NCBI GenBank assembly: GCA_964352215.1
Contig: CAYGRE010000014.1
Span: forward strand, 1 to 64,000
DNA length: 64,000 nt
Source: CAWUKT01 sp964352215
GTDB taxonomy: Bacteria; Bacteroidota; Bacteroidia; J057; JADKCL01
Reading direction: 5' to 3'
The position numbers and the translations under genes are program-made. The notes beneath the pieces are model-generated. The model was not told the DNA's origin. It saw nothing but the letters and a program-made list of their open reading frames with translations, and ran no database searches. Within the stretch, counting starts at the first letter, position 1, and every line of letters begins with the position of its first letter. Positions 1 to 8,108 of the stretch are shown one piece after another.

Positions 1-119
1 CCCAATACCCTTGCGATTGAAAGGTCAGGGTTTCAATCGAGAGGCCCACCACCCTTGCAATTGAAAGGTCAGGGTTTCAATCGAGAGGCCCACCACCCTT
101 GTCGTTGAAAATAGGAACC
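1..119. repeat. 44-bp tandem repeat with internal inverted repeat
   Basis: Two full 44-base units (1-44, 45-88) and a third that diverges after about 13 bases. Each unit contains an inverted repeat: in unit 1, CGATTGAAA (14-22) and TTTCAATCG (31-39) around an 8-base loop; unit 2 has one mismatch in the left arm. The array is cut by the left window edge, so copy number is unknown. No unique spacers separate the units, so it is not a CRISPR array. No gene is visible at 120-175. Confidence 0.75.
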
Positions 120-175
120 TTCAAATGACAAACCGAGGAGGTTATTTCTGAAAATTCGCAACATCCACGCATAAA

Positions 176-209
176 AAATGATCCCCGACTAACCGGCCAG
201 GGATCATTT
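176..209 (-). terminator. Rho-independent terminator, probably of hflK-hflC
   Basis: A perfect 10-base stem, AAATGATCCC (176-185) and GGGATCATTT (200-209), with a 14-base loop. On the minus strand it is followed by a run of T, and on the plus strand by CTATTTTAT, so it may work both ways. It lies about 170 bases beyond the hflC stop, with the 15-bp repeat array in between, so the array would be in the transcribed 3' UTR. Confidence 0.75.
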
Positions 210-250
210 CTATTTTATAAAATACGGCTGTAAAAAGCTTGGAATGTCTT

Positions 251-340
251 CCAGATCAGAATGTCCCAGATCAGAATGTCCCAGATCAGACTGTCCCAGA
301 TCGGACAGTCCCAGATCAGCTTGTCCCAGACCAGACTGTC
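251..340. repeat. 15-bp tandem array, six units, 3' of hflC
   Basis: Six contiguous 15-base units at 251, 266, 281, 296, 311 and 326, consensus CCAGATCAGAnTGTC. The first two are identical and the others differ by 1-4 bases; partial copies flank the array. It begins 36 bases downstream of the hflC stop and ends before the terminator at 176-209. The open frames across it are repetitive and not believable as genes. Confidence 0.85.
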
Positions 341-376
341 TTCCAGCTTAGGGTATCTACCAATGCAGGCCCTCCC

Positions 377-1312
377 CTACTTCATCGACTTCAGGTACTT
401 GTACAGATCACTTTCCGTCGACAAGATCACCGAAGTCTTTTCATTCAAAGTAGACTCAAGCGTCTCCATAGATTTCAAAAACGCGTACAATTCCCGGGCA
501 CGGGGACTCTGGTCATAACCGGAAGCATAAATCGCAGCCGCAGTCGAATCCGCTGCACCCTTGATCTCTTCCGCAGTACGGAATGCCTCGGATTGAATCT
601 TCTTCAATTCACGTTCCTTTTCACCATTGATCCGGGAAGCCTGTCCTGCACCTTCGGAACGGAACTTATCCGCGATCCGGTAACGCTCACTCTTCATCCG
701 CTCATACACTTGCTGGCGAACTTCCTCTACGTAGTTGATGCGCTTGAAGCGGAAGTCAAGGATCACGATTCCCAGTTCAGCAGTCTCTTTGTTCGCAGAC
801 TCCAGAATGCTGTTCTGGATCTGCTGACGGCCCACGGAAATCTTCATCAATGAATCTGAAGTGGTCAGCGTATCGGTGATGACCGCAGTACGGTTGGAGG
901 TACGCACCGCTTCTTCAATATTATTGGCTGCAATATAGTTACGGGTTTCGCCATCGAGGATATCATCCAGACGGGATTGCGCACTGCGCTCATTGGTGAG
1001 ACGCTTGAAGAATTGCAGCGGATCAGTGATCTGCCAGCGGGCATAAGTATCGACAAAGATGAATTTCTTGTCTTTGGTAGGTACCTGGTTGGGATCACCG
1101 TCCCATTCCATATAACGCTTTTCAAAGCGGTTTACAGTCTGTACGAAGGGAATCTTGAGGTAAATGCCCGGTTCAACGATGGCTTCGCCGACTGGCTTAC
1201 CAAATTGGGTGACGACCACCATTTCAGTTTCGTCAACGATATAAGTACTCAGGGCTGCGGTAATGATTACCAGGATACCCAATATGCTTAGAAGTATTGT
1301 TCTGATTTTCAT
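377..1312 (-). CDS. hflC: HflC-like SPFH/prohibitin-domain membrane protein
   Basis: 311 residues. An N-terminal membrane segment (about residues 7-25) is followed by a band-7/SPFH domain (VVTQFGKPVGEAIVEPGIYLKIPF near 33-57) and an Ala/Glu-rich helical C-terminal half with the SRINGEKERELKKIQSEA region. In the known family HflC pairs with HflK around the FtsH protease and restrains degradation of membrane proteins, with most of the protein outside the cytoplasm. The gene follows hflK with a 4-base stop/start overlap (1309-1312), which supports this start and a co-transcribed pair. The terminator at 176-209 probably ends the transcript. I see no FtsH gene nearby, so the partnership is inferred from the family. 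Confidence 0.92.
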   Translation of the reverse strand: MKIRTILLSILGILVIITAALSTYIVDETEMVVVTQFGKPVGEAIVEPGIYLKIPFVQTVNRFEKRYMEWDGDPNQVPTKDKKFIFVDTYARWQITDPLQFFKRLTNERSAQSRLDDILDGETRNYIAANNIEEAVRTSNRTAVITDTLTTSDSLMKISVGRQQIQNSILESANKETAELGIVILDFRFKRINYVEEVRQQVYERMKSERYRIADKFRSEGAGQASRINGEKERELKKIQSEAFRTAEEIKGAADSTAAAIYASGYDQSPRARELYAFLKSMETLESTLNEKTSVILSTESDLYKYLKSMK

Positions 1313-2319
1313 TTTGCAAGGTTTAAAGTTTTACCATCCATGTTCAGGACGGGAAGGACGTTGTTACCATCCTGATCAGTGATCAGCACAGTTCCCACTC
1401 TTGGGAGAACATCCGCCATGGTTTCGAGGAAGATGCGTCGTTGGGTCACTTCAGGAGCTTTGACAAACTCACTGTAAAGTGCATTGAATCGGGAGACTTC
1501 ACCTTCGGCATTGTTTACACGTTCAGTCGCGTAACCTTCAGCTTTCTGAATCGTTTCCAATGCCTCGCCTCGCGCCTTTGGAATAACCTTGTTGTATTCG
1601 GCTTTGGCCTGGTTGATCAGGGTTTCTTTTTCCTGTTGAGCCTGGTTTACCGCGTTAAATGCGGCTTTTACAGCTTCAGGGGGATTCACATCCTGAAGTA
1701 CCACCTGGTCGATGCGTACCCCAAGTGAATATTCGGTACAAATCTCCTGAACCAATTCTTCCAGACGGCTACCGATCTCAGTACGGCCAACCGTCAGAAC
1801 TTCATTCACAGTACGGTCACCCACAACTTGGCGCATGGCGGCTTCACTCAGATCGCGAAGGGTAAGCTGTGGATTCCGAACCTTAAACAGGTATTGATAA
1901 GGGTCATCGATCCGGTACTGGACCACCCACTCTACGTCGGCGAGGTTCAGGTCACCGGTCAGCATCAACGATTCGTCGCGGGTGTCACCGTCGCGGCTGT
2001 ACTCGGTATTGATGCCGGCACTTTCGGTACGGAAACCAAATTCCAGCTTTTGCTGACGCTCTACCGGGACTTTGTAGACCTTTTCGACAAAAGGAACCTT
2101 AAAGTGGAGGCCCGGATCTACGGTACGAACGTATTTACCAAAACGGGTGACAACTCCTGCTTCTTCGGTATCAATCTGGAAGAAGGAAGAGAAAATGAGA
2201 ATACCGGCTATGATGATTAGGAAGATCAGCCTGAAGTTGCTGAATATCTTTTTGATCTCCGGGGGCAAGCGGAAGTTCTGTACCCTTTGGGAAAGATCAT
2301 CTAAAGGATTGTCGGACAT
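1309..2319 (-). CDS. hflK: HflK-like SPFH/prohibitin-domain membrane protein
   Basis: 336 residues. A short cytoplasmic N-terminus (about 1-28) precedes one transmembrane helix (about 29-46, FRLIFLIIIAGILIFSSFF) and the SPFH domain (EEAGVVTRFGKYVRTVDPGL near 52-71). A long helical C-terminal part includes NQAQQEKETLINQAKAEYN and KAEGYATERVNNAEGEV, as expected for HflK. It is the first gene of a two-gene unit and is divergent from modB across 82 bases (2320-2401). HflK and HflC form a hetero-oligomeric cage around FtsH in other bacteria; that role is inferred here. The glycine/proline-rich N-terminus of enterobacterial HflK is absent, which is common outside Proteobacteria. Confidence 0.92.
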   Translation of the reverse strand: MSDNPLDDLSQRVQNFRLPPEIKKIFSNFRLIFLIIIAGILIFSSFFQIDTEEAGVVTRFGKYVRTVDPGLHFKVPFVEKVYKVPVERQQKLEFGFRTESAGINTEYSRDGDTRDESLMLTGDLNLADVEWVVQYRIDDPYQYLFKVRNPQLTLRDLSEAAMRQVVGDRTVNEVLTVGRTEIGSRLEELVQEICTEYSLGVRIDQVVLQDVNPPEAVKAAFNAVNQAQQEKETLINQAKAEYNKVIPKARGEALETIQKAEGYATERVNNAEGEVSRFNALYSEFVKAPEVTQRRIFLETMADVLPRVGTVLITDQDGNNVLPVLNMDGKTLNLAK

Positions 2320-2401
2320 ACAATTGGGATGAGTTTAATTGTCTTTACATGTATAAAACGAAGATAGCGGAATTGTTTCATTTTCGTTCTAATTTCACGG
2401 T

Positions 2402-3067
2402 ATGGATTTGCATCCACTATGGCTGTCCCTTCAATTGGCTGTGATCACCACGGTCCTGCTTTTCCTGGTTTCCCTGCCCCTGGCGTGGTGGCTGGCTACC
2501 GTAAAACTCCGTGGAAAAGTATTTCTCGATGCCCTGGTCAGTCTCCCCTTGATCCTTCCCCCCTCCGTGCTCGGCTTCTACCTTTTGATTACATTCAGTC
2601 CCAAAAGCACCCTGGGAGGCTTTTTTGCGGATACGCTGGGAATTCCCCTGACCTTTAACTTTACGGGAATGGTTCTGGCCTCCATGATTTACAGCCTGCC
2701 CTTTATGATCTATCCGCTTCGTTCCGGTATCGCCAACCTCCCCTCCTCTTACCGGGAAGCGGCTGCCACCCTGGGAAAAAGCTCCCGCGAAACCCTGATA
2801 AAAATCATTCTTCCAAATATTCGCCCCCAAATCCTGGTTGCACTCGCCCTCACCTTTGCCCATACCATGGGAGAATTCGGCGTTTTGGTCATGATCAGTG
2901 GCAATGTGCCCGGTCGGACCCAGGTCGCTTCAGTGGCGGTGTGGCAGGAAATGGAGATTGGTAATTTTGGTCAGGCACATATTTATGCTGCGGCGCTATT
3001 GGGAATCAGCTTTCTGGCCCTGGTCTTGCTCTTTTTGGGGAACCGTAAATGGATGTCGCTGAAATGA
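2402..3067 (+). CDS. modB: Molybdate ABC transporter permease ModB
   Basis: 221 residues, the usual length of ModB. About five hydrophobic segments fill the chain, and the cytoplasmic EAA loop that docks on the ATPase is clear (SSYREAAATLGKSSRETLIK near 119-138). The family imports molybdate (or tungstate) across the inner membrane using a ModC ATPase and a periplasmic ModA. modC follows with an ATGA overlap, so the two are translationally coupled. No ModA gene is present upstream: the neighbour is hflK, reading away. The binding protein must therefore be elsewhere. Start ATG at 2402; no better upstream start is visible. Confidence 0.9.
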   Translation: MDLHPLWLSLQLAVITTVLLFLVSLPLAWWLATVKLRGKVFLDALVSLPLILPPSVLGFYLLITFSPKSTLGGFFADTLGIPLTFNFTGMVLASMIYSLPFMIYPLRSGIANLPSSYREAAATLGKSSRETLIKIILPNIRPQILVALALTFAHTMGEFGVLVMISGNVPGRTQVASVAVWQEMEIGNFGQAHIYAAALLGISFLALVLLFLGNRKWMSLK

Positions 3068-3897
3068 GGCCGATGACTGTCCATATCGCCAGACAATTGC
3101 GGGACATGTCCGGTCCTATGAGGCTCGAGGTCAAACTGGACTTGGCAACAGGTGAAAGGCTGGCGTTGTTTGGGCAGTCGGGAGCGGGAAAAACAAGCCT
3201 GCTGCGGTTAATTGCCGGACTGGATCGTCCAGATCAAGGCAGCATATATGTGGGGGAAATCCCCTGGACCGATGGCAAGCAGTTCCTCCCCGTCAAAGAC
3301 CGGGGACTCGGAATGGTATTTCAGGACCAGGCCCTCTTCCCCAACCTTCGCCTGAGGAAACAAATCGCATTTGGCCAGAATGGACCGGCCCGGGATACTG
3401 CTTATGTCACCTATTTGATCCAGCAACTCGGACTGACAGGCTTGGAGAATGCCAGCATGGCCACCCTCTCCGGAGGTCAGCGCCAACGCGTGGCTTTGGG
3501 CAGGGCCCTGGCCGGGAAACCAAAACTGCTGTTGCTGGATGAACCTTTTCAGGGCTTGGATCGGGAAAGTCTGGAATGCGTCCTTTCTCTTCTGGATAAC
3601 CTTCATGCTGAGCATAAATTCTCCCTCATCCTGATTAGCCACCAAACCGAGGTCATCAAAAGAATCTCAGATCGGGTGTTACGGCTGGACCGGGGAAAAG
3701 TCACTGAAATTGGGACTCCTGAGGAGCTGTTTCCGGGATCGGTTGCGAAAGTATTGACAGCTACCGAAAAAGGAACGCATTGGGAGGTACAGTTTGAGCG
3801 CAAGGGGGAGGTCCAAACCACGGAATTGCCAAAGTCACTCTTTCCCAAACTACGGGCCGGGGATCAAATCAGGCTTTCAGGTGGTCATTCTCTGTAA
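3064..3897 (+). CDS. modC: Molybdate ABC transporter ATP-binding protein ModC
   Basis: About 277 residues from the ATG at 3064, which overlaps the modB stop as ATGA; another ATG at 3049 would add five residues. Walker A is GQSGAGKTS, the Q-loop region is GMVFQDQALFPNL, the ABC signature is LSGGQRQRVALGRAL and Walker B is LLLLDEPFQGLD, followed by the switch His in LILISHQTEV. The roughly 65 residues after the ATPase core are short for a full molybdate-binding TOBE domain, so allosteric molybdate sensing may be weak or absent. The gene powers ModB-mediated oxyanion uptake. Substrate is inferred from the ModB neighbour; sulfate-type ATPases are similar. Confidence 0.88.
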   Translation: MRPMTVHIARQLRDMSGPMRLEVKLDLATGERLALFGQSGAGKTSLLRLIAGLDRPDQGSIYVGEIPWTDGKQFLPVKDRGLGMVFQDQALFPNLRLRKQIAFGQNGPARDTAYVTYLIQQLGLTGLENASMATLSGGQRQRVALGRALAGKPKLLLLDEPFQGLDRESLECVLSLLDNLHAEHKFSLILISHQTEVIKRISDRVLRLDRGKVTEIGTPEELFPGSVAKVLTATEKGTHWEVQFERKGEVQTTELPKSLFPKLRAGDQIRLSGGHSL

Positions 3898-3956
3898 AAT
3901 GACCTCTCTCTCTCGTGATTATTCTCTGTAACCAGCTTTCCTTAAACCGTACATTG

Positions 3957-4748
3957 CTAAGCGGAAACAGCTTCTGCTGCTCGTTTCTCTTCTCTCAACT
4001 TCTTCGGCAATGCCTCCTCCGGATAGGTATCGGGGATGCGCAGGTCAATTTTCTGGGTATCGTAAATGAAGTACCCCAGGCTGAAGACGGCCATCGCACT
4101 GAAAATATGCCAGAGGAAATGGGTCCCCTGCGGAAACATATCGGGCAAAGGATTTGGAGTCGGATAGTCAATGGTTCGGAAAAAGAGGGCCGCCAACAGG
4201 AAAAAGAGGGTCAAAGCCACGTAGCCAATACGGTAAAAATTCGTTTTGGCCAGGTAAATGATAAGTGGCAGAATAAAGGACGCCCCAATGAAGAAATAGC
4301 CGAAGTTAGGGGCCAGAGCTCGGTTGTCAAAGACCTGTACCAAAGTGATTACGGCACTGATTCCAGCCGCATAAAATCCGATGACCATTAACAAGCCCCA
4401 GTACCATTTTCGCAAGAGCCGTGTCCAGAGAAAAGTCGAAAGCGTAATGGTCATGAAGCTGGCGGGCATCCAGTCGAGCAGGAGAAAGAGCCGCTCGTTG
4501 CGGAAGGCATGGAACAGGGTGGAACCAAGGCCATTCAAAAAGAGCAGGGGCAGGATCACGATGAATATCTTGTACTCCTTGAATTGTCCCCGCAACTTCC
4601 AAAGCCAGAATAGAACCGGTACAAAGAAAAACAAGGAGGAATAGGCATTCCAGGGTTCCCGGACCATGGAATCATGGAGAAATTCATTGTAAATGGGGCC
4701 ACCATCCTGAATGACCATCAATCGCTTCGCTATTTCCAGACTATCCAT
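3957..4748 (-). CDS. CREST/alkaline-ceramidase-like membrane hydrolase
   Basis: 263 residues with about seven hydrophobic segments. Three spaced motifs match the CREST superfamily (alkaline ceramidases, PAQR receptors, Per1): a Ser/His motif GSTLFHAF (about 75-82), an Asp motif LLDWMPASF (about 90-98), and a late THFLWHIFSA with two His (about 212-221). In CREST proteins the Asp and His residues bind a metal in the membrane and hydrolyse an amide or ester of a lipid. The N-terminal NEFLHDSMVREPWNAYSSL region also fits the ceramidase-type layout. The C-terminal 35 residues are charged and probably cytoplasmic. Convergent with modC, divergent from trpS. Substrate unknown; sphingolipids or other amide-linked lipids are plausible because many Bacteroidota make sphingolipids. 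Confidence 0.6.
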   Translation of the reverse strand: MDSLEIAKRLMVIQDGGPIYNEFLHDSMVREPWNAYSSLFFFVPVLFWLWKLRGQFKEYKIFIVILPLLFLNGLGSTLFHAFRNERLFLLLDWMPASFMTITLSTFLWTRLLRKWYWGLLMVIGFYAAGISAVITLVQVFDNRALAPNFGYFFIGASFILPLIIYLAKTNFYRIGYVALTLFFLLAALFFRTIDYPTPNPLPDMFPQGTHFLWHIFSAMAVFSLGYFIYDTQKIDLRIPDTYPEEALPKKLREEKRAAEAVSA

Positions 4749-4811
4749 TCGACATCAAAGGTAAAAAACCATAACTTCGCGGGACTTTAAAACCAGATAA
4801 TAAGATTTCAA

Positions 4812-5819
4812 ATGGCCCGAATCCTTACAGGTATCCAGAGCACCGGCATTCCCCACCTGGGAAATATTCTGGGAGCAATCCTGCCCGGCATTGAGCTTTC
4901 GCAGCAGGAGGGCAATGAAGCGTTTTTCTTCATCGCCGATTTTCATTCCCTGACGACGGTTCATGACCCGGCATTGATCCAGCAAAATACGCTGGCTACC
5001 GCTGCTGCCTGGCTGGCCTGTGGATTTGATACCCAAAATGGATACTTCTACCGCCAATCAGACATCCCTGAAGTCACAGAACTGACTTGGTACCTCAATT
5101 GTTTCTATTCTTATACCCGGCTCAAACTGGCCCACTCCTTCAAGGATAAATCCGCCAAACTTGGTGAGGACAAGGTGAGTGCCGGCCTCTTCAACTACCC
5201 CATGTTGATGGCAGCGGATATTCTGATGTACGATGCGGAGATCGTACCGGTCGGCAAGGACCAGAAGCAACACCTTGAGATTACCAGAGACGTCGCTGAA
5301 AAGATCAATCGGACCTATGGAGAAGGAACCCTGATTCTTCCCAAGGCGCAGATCCAGGAAGATGTGATGAACATCGTGGGAACCAACAAGAATCCCGACG
5401 GTTCCTTCACCAAGATGTCCAAGTCTTACAACAATGTCATCAACATTTTCGAGACGGATAAGAAGTTGCGGAAGACGATCATGCGCATTGAAACAGACAG
5501 CAAAACCCCTGAAGAACCCAAAGATCCGGCGGACAATATTGTTTATCAGCTTTATAAGCATGTGGCCCCTACGGAAAAGGTTGCTGAGATGAAGGAGGGC
5601 CTGGAAAAAGGCGGTGAGGGATATGGCGTCTTCAAGCAGTGGTTGTTTGAAGCGATGTGTGAGCGGTTTGGAGAAGCCAGAGAGCGTTTTTCCCACCTCA
5701 TGGCCAACCCAAATGAGGTCGAAGACCTGCTTACTGTAGGAGCTGAGAAAGCCGGTGTGGTCGCTTATGAAGTCCTGGATCGGGTGAGAAGCCGGATCGG
5801 ATACAAAAATCGCATCTGA
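4812..5819 (+). CDS. trpS: Tryptophanyl-tRNA synthetase
   Basis: 335 residues, the normal length for bacterial TrpRS. The class I HIGH-like motif is in GIQSTGIPHLGNILGAI (about 6-22) and the KMSKS loop is intact (TKMSKSYNN near 205). Other family features are present, such as FFIADFHSLTT and the PVGKDQKQHLEITRDVA region that contacts tryptophan and ATP. The enzyme charges tRNA-Trp in the cytoplasm. It is followed 41 bases later by a deoxynucleoside kinase gene in the same direction. I see no T-box or trp leader in the 63 bases upstream. Confidence 0.96.
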   Translation: MARILTGIQSTGIPHLGNILGAILPGIELSQQEGNEAFFFIADFHSLTTVHDPALIQQNTLATAAAWLACGFDTQNGYFYRQSDIPEVTELTWYLNCFYSYTRLKLAHSFKDKSAKLGEDKVSAGLFNYPMLMAADILMYDAEIVPVGKDQKQHLEITRDVAEKINRTYGEGTLILPKAQIQEDVMNIVGTNKNPDGSFTKMSKSYNNVINIFETDKKLRKTIMRIETDSKTPEEPKDPADNIVYQLYKHVAPTEKVAEMKEGLEKGGEGYGVFKQWLFEAMCERFGEARERFSHLMANPNEVEDLLTVGAEKAGVVAYEVLDRVRSRIGYKNRI

Positions 5820-5860
5820 TTCCTTGCCAATTGACGCATTAAAAGCTAATTTCATGCCCT

Positions 5861-6484
5861 ATGCATATCGCCATCGCTGGTAATATCGGATCTGGTAAAA
5901 CGACCCTAGCTACCCAACTTTCGAAGTACCTGGGCTTTCAGGCTCAGTATGAAGACGCAGATAGCAACCCCTATCTGTTCGATTTCTATCAGGATATGCA
6001 ACGGTGGTCCTTTAACCTGCAGATTTATTTTCTCAATACCCGCTTTCGCAAGATTCTCGATCTCCGCAAAGACGGTGTGAATGTTGTGCAGGACCGGACC
6101 ATTTATGAAGATGCTCAAATCTTCGCTCCTAACCTCCACGCGATGGGGCTGATGGCCAAGCGGGATTATGAATCCTACAAGTCTCTCTTTGAAAACTTGC
6201 TGGACCTGATTCCCCCACCGGACCTGATGATCTATTTGCGTGGTTCTATCCCTACCCTGGTTGATCAGATTCAAAAGCGGGGACGTGAATATGAAGATTC
6301 CATCCGCCTGGATTACCTGCGCCGCCTGAACGAACGCTATGAGGCCTGGTATGAAAGCTATGACCTGGGTAAGAAGATGGAAGTGGTGATCGATGAGTTG
6401 AGCTTCAATGACAATCCTGAGCACCTCGGCATCATCATCAACCGGGTTAAAGCCGAACTCTTCGGTTTGTTTGGGGCGACCTGA
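5861..6484 (+). CDS. Deoxynucleoside kinase family protein
   Basis: 207 residues. The P-loop is GNIGSGKTT (residues 7-15). The substrate-site region EDADSNPYLFDFYQDMQRWS is followed by the DRTIYEDAQIF motif (the DRS/DRT catalytic arginine) and a LID-like segment QKRGREYE. This is the dNK/dGK/dCK fold, which transfers phosphate from ATP to deoxynucleosides in nucleotide salvage. Specificity (purine or pyrimidine) cannot be read from sequence. It lies just after trpS and converges with a glycosyltransferase gene whose stop is 11 bases away. The ATG at 5861 leaves a normal short leader before the P-loop; an ATG at 5853 is in another frame. Confidence 0.88.
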   Translation: MHIAIAGNIGSGKTTLATQLSKYLGFQAQYEDADSNPYLFDFYQDMQRWSFNLQIYFLNTRFRKILDLRKDGVNVVQDRTIYEDAQIFAPNLHAMGLMAKRDYESYKSLFENLLDLIPPPDLMIYLRGSIPTLVDQIQKRGREYEDSIRLDYLRRLNERYEAWYESYDLGKKMEVVIDELSFNDNPEHLGIIINRVKAELFGLFGAT

Positions 6485-6495
6485 TGATTGGAAAC

Positions 6496-7968
6496 TTATT
6501 TCAATTTGTAAATCCGGAAGGTTCCATATTCCTTTACCAATTCCCCTACATGTTCTCTCAGTGCAGGATCTGACTCCATTTCCCTTGAGTCTGAATAGAG
6601 GTACTCCGCTCCCTGTTCGATCGAATTGTTGATTCGCTCCGCATTGAGTCCATCTTTGAGTAGGTGCCAACCGCGTTTGTGGATATGGTAGAGGTAGATA
6701 TGGGGAGACAATTGGCTGCCCGTCAGCACCAAGGCATCGTCGGGGACTGCATTTCTCAATTCTTCGCGGTAGGTCAGCAGGTCTTGGTTAAAGCCCTTGA
6801 GTTTCCAACGGGGGTATGACCTGAGGGCAGCCGTCAACGGGAGCAATACCATGGCAAAGAGTACGAAACGCTGTGCCCAGGGGGATTTCCAGTTCCAGAC
6901 TTCCCGCAGTCCATAGACGACGATCAGGAAGAGTCCCGGTAAAAACGGGAAGAGGTAATAGTCGTGGACGGTGCTGATCATGTTCAACTCGAAGAGGTAA
7001 TAAGCTCCGACCGCCCCACCCCATATTACAAATGCCCACCAAAGCGGTTGCTTCCTGGCCTTGTTCCTGAACAGATAGTAAATCCCGGCCACCAAAAAAG
7101 GGAAGGAAGCATAGTTGATCAGCAGCTCCGGCAAGGTGGATACGATGTTCTTGACGAAAATCTTTGCCAGCAGGAGGTATTCATCCGGAGTCGCATGGAG
7201 AATCCCTCCTATCACTCCATTCCCGGTCCATTCGGGGATTACGGTCAGGTACCAGGCCGCAGGAAATGCGAGGCTGAGGAGACCCGGCAGGGCTACGAGG
7301 ATGTTTTGGCCGGTTCGCTTGAACCGGGAGCGCAAGGTATCGACGAGTGCATAGCCAAAAGGGAGTCCATAGAAGAGGATGAAGGGTAATTTTGCCAGGC
7401 TGGCCATGAGCAGAAATCCTGCGGATAACCACAAGTCCAAGGCATCTCTTTTGCGATACCATTTGATGAAAAGCGCTATCCCCCAGGTGCCGCACATGAG
7501 AGCAAAGTTGTCCGGGAGTGGATTGACAGTGTAGTAGAAGAACACCGGGGCGAAGGCAAAGCACCAGGCGGCAAGTAAGGCGAGGAATTCATCTCCGAAG
7601 AGGTGTCGGGTCAGGCGGTGGATGCCGAAGATCGTCCCCAGGCCGATCAGGAAGCTGAGAAACCGGAGGATCCAGATGTTCTCCCCAAACAGGAAGTAGC
7701 CCCAGGCGAATATCCATTGCATGATCGGGAACTCCATCCTTTTGGAGCCTTCGGGCCATTCCAGGTTGTGGACCTGTGGATGCAGGGGATGAAAATCCCG
7801 TTCGTAGAAATTGACCACATTGGAGGCGGTTTCTGTTTGCCGCCAGGCATGCACACCGACCAACTCTTTGGGGAAGATGTGGATGTGCAGCAGAAAGGTC
7901 AGCAGGGGTATGCCCAGCCACAAGATCCACTTGCGATTTGATACGAGGATGTGCTCCACACGCTGCAT
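6496..7968 (-). CDS. GT-C family membrane glycosyltransferase (PMT/ArnT-like)
   Basis: 490 residues with roughly ten to eleven hydrophobic segments. The first periplasmic loop carries GVHAWRQTETASNVVNF, the kind of acidic/AWRQ motif seen in PMT_2 and dolichyl-phosphate-mannose-type transferases. The C-terminal ~110 residues are soluble and probably periplasmic. Such enzymes use polyprenyl-phosphate sugars on the outer face of the membrane to modify lipids or proteins. A second GT-C gene lies at 9062-10768. Acceptor and sugar are unknown. The start ATG (7968) gives a short basic N-terminus before the first helix. Confidence 0.75.
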   Translation of the reverse strand: MQRVEHILVSNRKWILWLGIPLLTFLLHIHIFPKELVGVHAWRQTETASNVVNFYERDFHPLHPQVHNLEWPEGSKRMEFPIMQWIFAWGYFLFGENIWILRFLSFLIGLGTIFGIHRLTRHLFGDEFLALLAAWCFAFAPVFFYYTVNPLPDNFALMCGTWGIALFIKWYRKRDALDLWLSAGFLLMASLAKLPFILFYGLPFGYALVDTLRSRFKRTGQNILVALPGLLSLAFPAAWYLTVIPEWTGNGVIGGILHATPDEYLLLAKIFVKNIVSTLPELLINYASFPFLVAGIYYLFRNKARKQPLWWAFVIWGGAVGAYYLFELNMISTVHDYYLFPFLPGLFLIVVYGLREVWNWKSPWAQRFVLFAMVLLPLTAALRSYPRWKLKGFNQDLLTYREELRNAVPDDALVLTGSQLSPHIYLYHIHKRGWHLLKDGLNAERINNSIEQGAEYLYSDSREMESDPALREHVGELVKEYGTFRIYKLK

Positions 7969-8108
7969 CCGGTAAAGATATAGATTATATCGGTTTCACG
8001 ATTGCCGAGGTGCAACAGAAGCCGACTTAGCAGGAATTTCCTCTCAGCGATCTCCTCAGATCACCCATTTCAATACCGAAATTTGGGAATCTCCCCTCCT
8101 CGAAAACC

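Noticed and set aside
1..119. CRISPR array
   Set aside because: The units are nearly identical across their full 44 bases with no unique spacers, and no cas gene is in the window.
239..853. Plus-strand protein of about 200 residues
   Set aside because: It begins in the 15-bp repeat array and then runs antisense to hflC; the composition is repeat-derived.
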